Position numbers and translations under genes: made by a program
Shown: positions 13,660 through 16,695 of the stretch, piece by piece
Position numbering within the stretch: the stretch's first letter is position 1
How the letters are laid out: the number at the start of each line of letters is the position of its first letter
Notes under the pieces: model-generated
The model's database searches: none
The model's input: only the letters and a program-made list of their open reading frames with translations
What the model was told of the DNA's origin: nothing
Assembly (NCBI GenBank): GCA_900547995.1
Contig: URIY01000038.1
Location: 1 to 16,695, forward strand
Direction of reading: 5' to 3'
Source of the DNA: an uncultured Mycoplasmatota bacterium
GTDB lineage: Bacteria > Bacillota_I > Bacilli_A > RF39 > UBA660
DNA length: 16,695 nt

Positions 13660-16125
13660 ATGAAAAATAAACTATTAAAACATATTTTTAAGAAAATAAA
13701 AGATAATAATAAAAGGTTTCTTTCCTTGTTTTGTATGGCTTTTTTAGGAGTAGGTTTTTTTACGGGGATTCAGTCTTGTGGACCTGATATGTTAAAAACA
13801 TTAGACAATTATTATGACGAAAATAATGTTTATGATATCGAAATTATTTCTAATTTAGGATTAACTAATAATGATATAGAAGAATTAAAAAAAATAAATG
13901 ATGTAAAAGAAGTAATAGGAACTTACACCAAAGATACCTATTTAGAACTTGATAATAAGGAGTTTGTTTTAAGAATTATAGGACTTAATAATAATATTAA
14001 CAAAGTTTATTTGAGTGATGGAAAACTTCCTAGTAACAATAGTGAAATTGTTGTTGATAAATTGCTTTTAGAAGAAAACAATTTAAAAATAAATGATACC
14101 ATTACAATTATGAATGAGAAAAAGAAAATTGTTGGTACAGTTATTAGTCCAATATATTTTTCAACTGAAAGACCTACAACTACCCTTGGAAATGGCAAAG
14201 TTAATTATTATGCTTATGCAAATGAAGAAGTAGTCAAAGAAGAAGCATTTACCAATATCTATATTACAGTAAAACAAGCAAAAAAAATGGTAACAAATAG
14301 TGATGAGTATTTGGATACTATTAGTAAAGTAATTGATTCTGTAGAGAATATGAAAGAAGAAAGACAAGATGTTAGGTATAGCGAACTTTATGGTGAAAAA
14401 ATATTAGAAGCAAATCAATATGGAATACAGTTAGATGAGAGTAATTTTATTAAGCCAAAATGGTACATATTTGATAGAAATGATAATGATTCTTATAAAG
14501 ACCTTGTGATTGCTAGTGATAATCTAAACAAATTAGGTAATGTATTTCCGATTATATTCTTTTGTGTAGCCATTTTAGTTAGTCTTATTTCTATGATGAG
14601 AATGATTGAAGAAGATCGAACTGAAAATGGAACTTTAAAGTCATTAGGCTTTAATAATTTTCATATAACATCTAAATATATTGTATTTTCACTATTGGCG
14701 ACCATTACTGGTGGTATTTTAGGGATATTGATAGGGTCTGTTTTAATCCCTTATGTTATTTGGAATATTTATAAAAAATTATTTTTTATACCAAAATTTA
14801 TATATGAATCAAATAATCTTTTTAATTTTATTGGTCTTTTAATATGTGTTTTTTGTATTTGTGGTACAGCAATATTTATATGCATAAAGAATCTAAAAAA
14901 TGTACCTGCTAATTTAATGCGACCTAAATCTCCAAAGAGTGGTAAGAAAATACTTTTAGAGTATATTCCGTTTATTTGGAAAAGATTAAATTTTTCTAAT
15001 AAAATAACCGTTAGAAACATATTTAGATATAAAAGCCGAGTAATTACAACACTATTTGGAATTGCCGGATGTACTGCTTTAATATTAGCAGGATTTGGGT
15101 TGAAAGATTCCTTAAAAGATGTTACAAATTATCAGTTTGAACATATTTTTAATTATGAAAAAATTGTGATGTTAAAAGAAAATACGAATTATGATGTGGT
15201 AAAACAAGAAATAAAAAACGAAAAATCTATTCGTAAAATAGTAGAAACTAACATTGATAATATCACAGTTGGATATAAAGGTAATACTGAGGAAGTGACA
15301 ATGATTGTTGCAAATAATAATGAAGAATTAAGAGATGTAATAACATTAGATAGTGTAAAAGATAAGGATAATACAAATTTAATTCCTAGCGACAATTCGG
15401 TAATTATTAGCGAAAAGACTGCAACTCTTTTAAATATAGATCTAGGAGATAAACTTATACTATTTGATGATGAAAATAATAAATATGAACTTATTGTAGA
15501 ACATATTATAAAAAACTATATTAACCAGTATTTATATATCAATAAAAATACTTATGAAAATACATTTAAAAATTATAAAATAAATTCTTTTCTAATAGAT
15601 TTTGATAATTTAAATGAACATGATAGCAATCAATTTGATGAAAAGTATATTAGTAAAAATGAAATAACTTCTATTGTAAATAATGAAGATATAAAAGAAA
15701 ATATCAATAGTATGCTAGGCTCTATTGATTCTATTGTAGCAATTTTAATTATCGCTGCAGCATTACTAGCCTTTGTCGTTTTATATAATTTATCGAATAT
15801 CAATATTAGTGAAAGAAAAAGGGAAATTGCAACTTTAAAAGTATTAGGGTTTTATCATAATGAGGTAGATAGATATATTACGAGGGAAAATGTTTTATTA
15901 ACTATTATTGGAATTGCTATAGGTTTATTGTTTGGGTCATATTTAAGTCATTTCATTATATCTACTTGTGAGCCAGATTATATAATGTTTATTAGGCACG
16001 TTGATATATTAAGTTATGTTATATCTGCTTTGATGACTATATTTTTTACTATTATCGTAAATATAGTTACACATTATAATCTAAAAAAGATAAATATGAT
16101 AGAATCACTTAAAAATGTTGAATAA
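13660..16125 (+). CDS. ABC exporter permease with two FtsX domains
   Basis: The membrane partner of the preceding ATPase: 821 aa from ATG 13660, or 826 aa from ATG 13645, which would overlap the ATPase gene and directly abut GGAGG. Helix 1 (about residues 20-40) is followed by a large extracytoplasmic domain (about 40-290) and three helices carrying the first FtsX core, with 'EEDRTENGTLKSLGF'. A second copy follows: one helix near 465-485, a second extracytoplasmic domain and three C-terminal helices with the matching 'SERKREIATLKVLGF'. The duplicated layout is typical of Firmicute MacB-like permeases and unlike BceB, which has one external domain. The substrate is unknown; bile, lipids or peptide antibiotics are possible. 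No two-component system is in view. Confidence 0.9.
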   Translation: MKNKLLKHIFKKIKDNNKRFLSLFCMAFLGVGFFTGIQSCGPDMLKTLDNYYDENNVYDIEIISNLGLTNNDIEELKKINDVKEVIGTYTKDTYLELDNKEFVLRIIGLNNNINKVYLSDGKLPSNNSEIVVDKLLLEENNLKINDTITIMNEKKKIVGTVISPIYFSTERPTTTLGNGKVNYYAYANEEVVKEEAFTNIYITVKQAKKMVTNSDEYLDTISKVIDSVENMKEERQDVRYSELYGEKILEANQYGIQLDESNFIKPKWYIFDRNDNDSYKDLVIASDNLNKLGNVFPIIFFCVAILVSLISMMRMIEEDRTENGTLKSLGFNNFHITSKYIVFSLLATITGGILGILIGSVLIPYVIWNIYKKLFFIPKFIYESNNLFNFIGLLICVFCICGTAIFICIKNLKNVPANLMRPKSPKSGKKILLEYIPFIWKRLNFSNKITVRNIFRYKSRVITTLFGIAGCTALILAGFGLKDSLKDVTNYQFEHIFNYEKIVMLKENTNYDVVKQEIKNEKSIRKIVETNIDNITVGYKGNTEEVTMIVANNNEELRDVITLDSVKDKDNTNLIPSDNSVIISEKTATLLNIDLGDKLILFDDENNKYELIVEHIIKNYINQYLYINKNTYENTFKNYKINSFLIDFDNLNEHDSNQFDEKYISKNEITSIVNNEDIKENINSMLGSIDSIVAILIIAAALLAFVVLYNLSNINISERKREIATLKVLGFYHNEVDRYITRENVLLTIIGIAIGLLFGSYLSHFIISTCEPDYIMFIRHVDILSYVISALMTIFFTIIVNIVTHYNLKKINMIESLKNVE

Positions 16126-16172
16126 ATAATAACAAAGGAATTATAAATTACAATTAATGGAGGAGATTAATT

Positions 16173-16526
16173 ATGGGATTATTTAATAAATTTACGAAAA
16201 AAGAAAAAGATGATTGGAAAAGTGCTTATATGGGGAACCCAAATTTTTATAAAGGTAAAGATGGTAAGCCATTTGGTGCATTTGCACTAACAGAAAATAC
16301 CATAACCTCACTTCCAAAGAATCCCAAAGCATTATATAAAATTGATGATACAGAAGTTGATGAATGGAAATTAATGTTTGTAAGTACAACTAATAATGGG
16401 ATTTTAGGAGATATAGATTATTATAAGGCAATAAATAAACTAATGAAGTTTGTTATTGATGAAAATGATAATAATATTTTAATTAGAGGACTATCATTAA
16501 AAGAATTAAATGAAGTATTGAAATAA
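16173..16526 (+). CDS. Conserved-looking hypothetical protein, 117 aa
   Basis: A small soluble protein starting MGLFNKFTKKEKDDW, with Gly/Pro-rich and aromatic motifs ('NPNFYKGKDGKPFGAFALTE', 'DEWKLMFVSTT'). The regular pattern reads like a real conserved family that I have met as an unnamed protein in Firmicutes, but I cannot name it. There is no signal peptide or membrane segment. GGAGGAG lies 8 nt before the ATG. It starts 47 nt after the exporter permease with no terminator between, so it may be the last gene of that operon. An inverted repeat TAATTAC/GTAATTA (16524-16530/16544-16550) overlaps its stop. Confidence 0.75.
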   Translation: MGLFNKFTKKEKDDWKSAYMGNPNFYKGKDGKPFGAFALTENTITSLPKNPKALYKIDDTEVDEWKLMFVSTTNNGILGDIDYYKAINKLMKFVIDENDNNILIRGLSLKELNEVLK

Positions 16527-16585
16527 TTACAAATTACAATTTAGTAATTACTGCAATAATAATTAGTATAATAATTTTAAGTTAT

Positions 16586-16614
16586 TTATGGATTACATCA
16601 CAATGTAATATAAT
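16586..16614 (+). promoter_or_regulatory. Promoter with a palindromic operator in its spacer
   Basis: TATAAT (16609-16614) has a weak -35 TTATGG (16586-16591) at 17-bp spacing. The spacer is filled by ATTACAT-caca-ATGTAAT (16592-16609), a perfect 7-bp inverted repeat. A repressor bound there would block RNA polymerase. The TACA...TGTA symmetry recalls BlaI/CopY- or GntR-type sites, without an exact match to any. It should drive the gene starting at 16655. Confidence 0.5.
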
Positions 16615-16654
16615 TGTTAGAAAATAATTTTTTGGAGTTAGAAGTGGTTTAAAT

Positions 16655-16695
16655 ATGAAATATAAAAATGAAATAGTAATTATATCAATAATAAC
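16655..16695 (+). CDS. Start of a gene running off the right edge
   Basis: ATG at 16655 opens a frame reading MKYKNEIVIISII, whose basic start and hydrophobic run fit a signal peptide or first membrane helix. A weak GAAGTGG site lies 7 nt upstream and a promoter with operator-like palindrome lies at 16586-16614. Only 13 complete codons are visible, so no function can be given. Confidence 0.4.
   Translation, partial: MKYKNEIVIISII

Noticed and set aside
14007..15395. Several hydrophobic minus-strand frames within the exporter permease gene
   Set aside because: They are reverse-complement shadows of a membrane protein with strong FtsX features; none has a good start site.
13645..16125. Bacitracin-type BceAB resistance transporter
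   Set aside because: The permease has two FtsX halves and two external domains, unlike BceB with its single large external loop, and no BceRS two-component genes are adjacent.

Overview
The window is very AT-rich Bacillota-type DNA with strong GGAGG-like ribosome binding sites. The best-recognised gene is a bile salt hydrolase close to enterococcal/listerial enzymes. A low-GC, gut-associated Firmicute (Erysipelotrichia-, RF39- or Clostridia-like) is the best guess; nothing here fixes the genus.

Left flank (1-1589): a decayed membrane-protein ORF, a perfect 42-nt palindrome acting as terminator, and the leftward tail of a sulfonate/nitrate/thiamine-precursor-type ABC importer. Its permease is intact. 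Its ATPase is cut off inside the ABC signature motif, where foreign sequence begins at about position 1590. I read this as the left end of an integrated mobile element.

Element core (about 1590-10110): a leftward block holds a winged-helix/DUF3173-like protein, a RepA-type AAA helicase, a MobV relaxase, micro-ORFs, a large serine recombinase and a Bro-N protein. This is the layout of an integrative and mobilizable element with a plasmid-like replication/mobilization module. No type IV secretion genes are seen, so transfer would need a helper. The block starts from a near-consensus promoter (TTGACA-17-TATACT) followed by a structured ~240-nt leader. The promoter is divergent from that of an Xre repressor gene, which overlaps a four-helix membrane-protein gene. 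GTTGCAA operator half-sites lie across both promoters. A run of five stem-loops between helicase and relaxase genes is the candidate oriT or single-strand origin. A second regulator (two HTH domains) diverges from an unknown 168-aa gene.

Right part (10111-16695): rightward genes for bile salt hydrolase, cardiolipin synthase, a MacB/FtsX-type ABC exporter (ATPase plus two-domain permease), an unknown 117-aa protein and the start of another gene. The bile salt hydrolase and exporter genes share a promoter/leader motif. The set suggests bile or envelope stress adaptation. The missing N-terminal half of the broken ATPase is not in the window, so the element's right end may lie beyond it. If so, these genes would be cargo; this is unproven.
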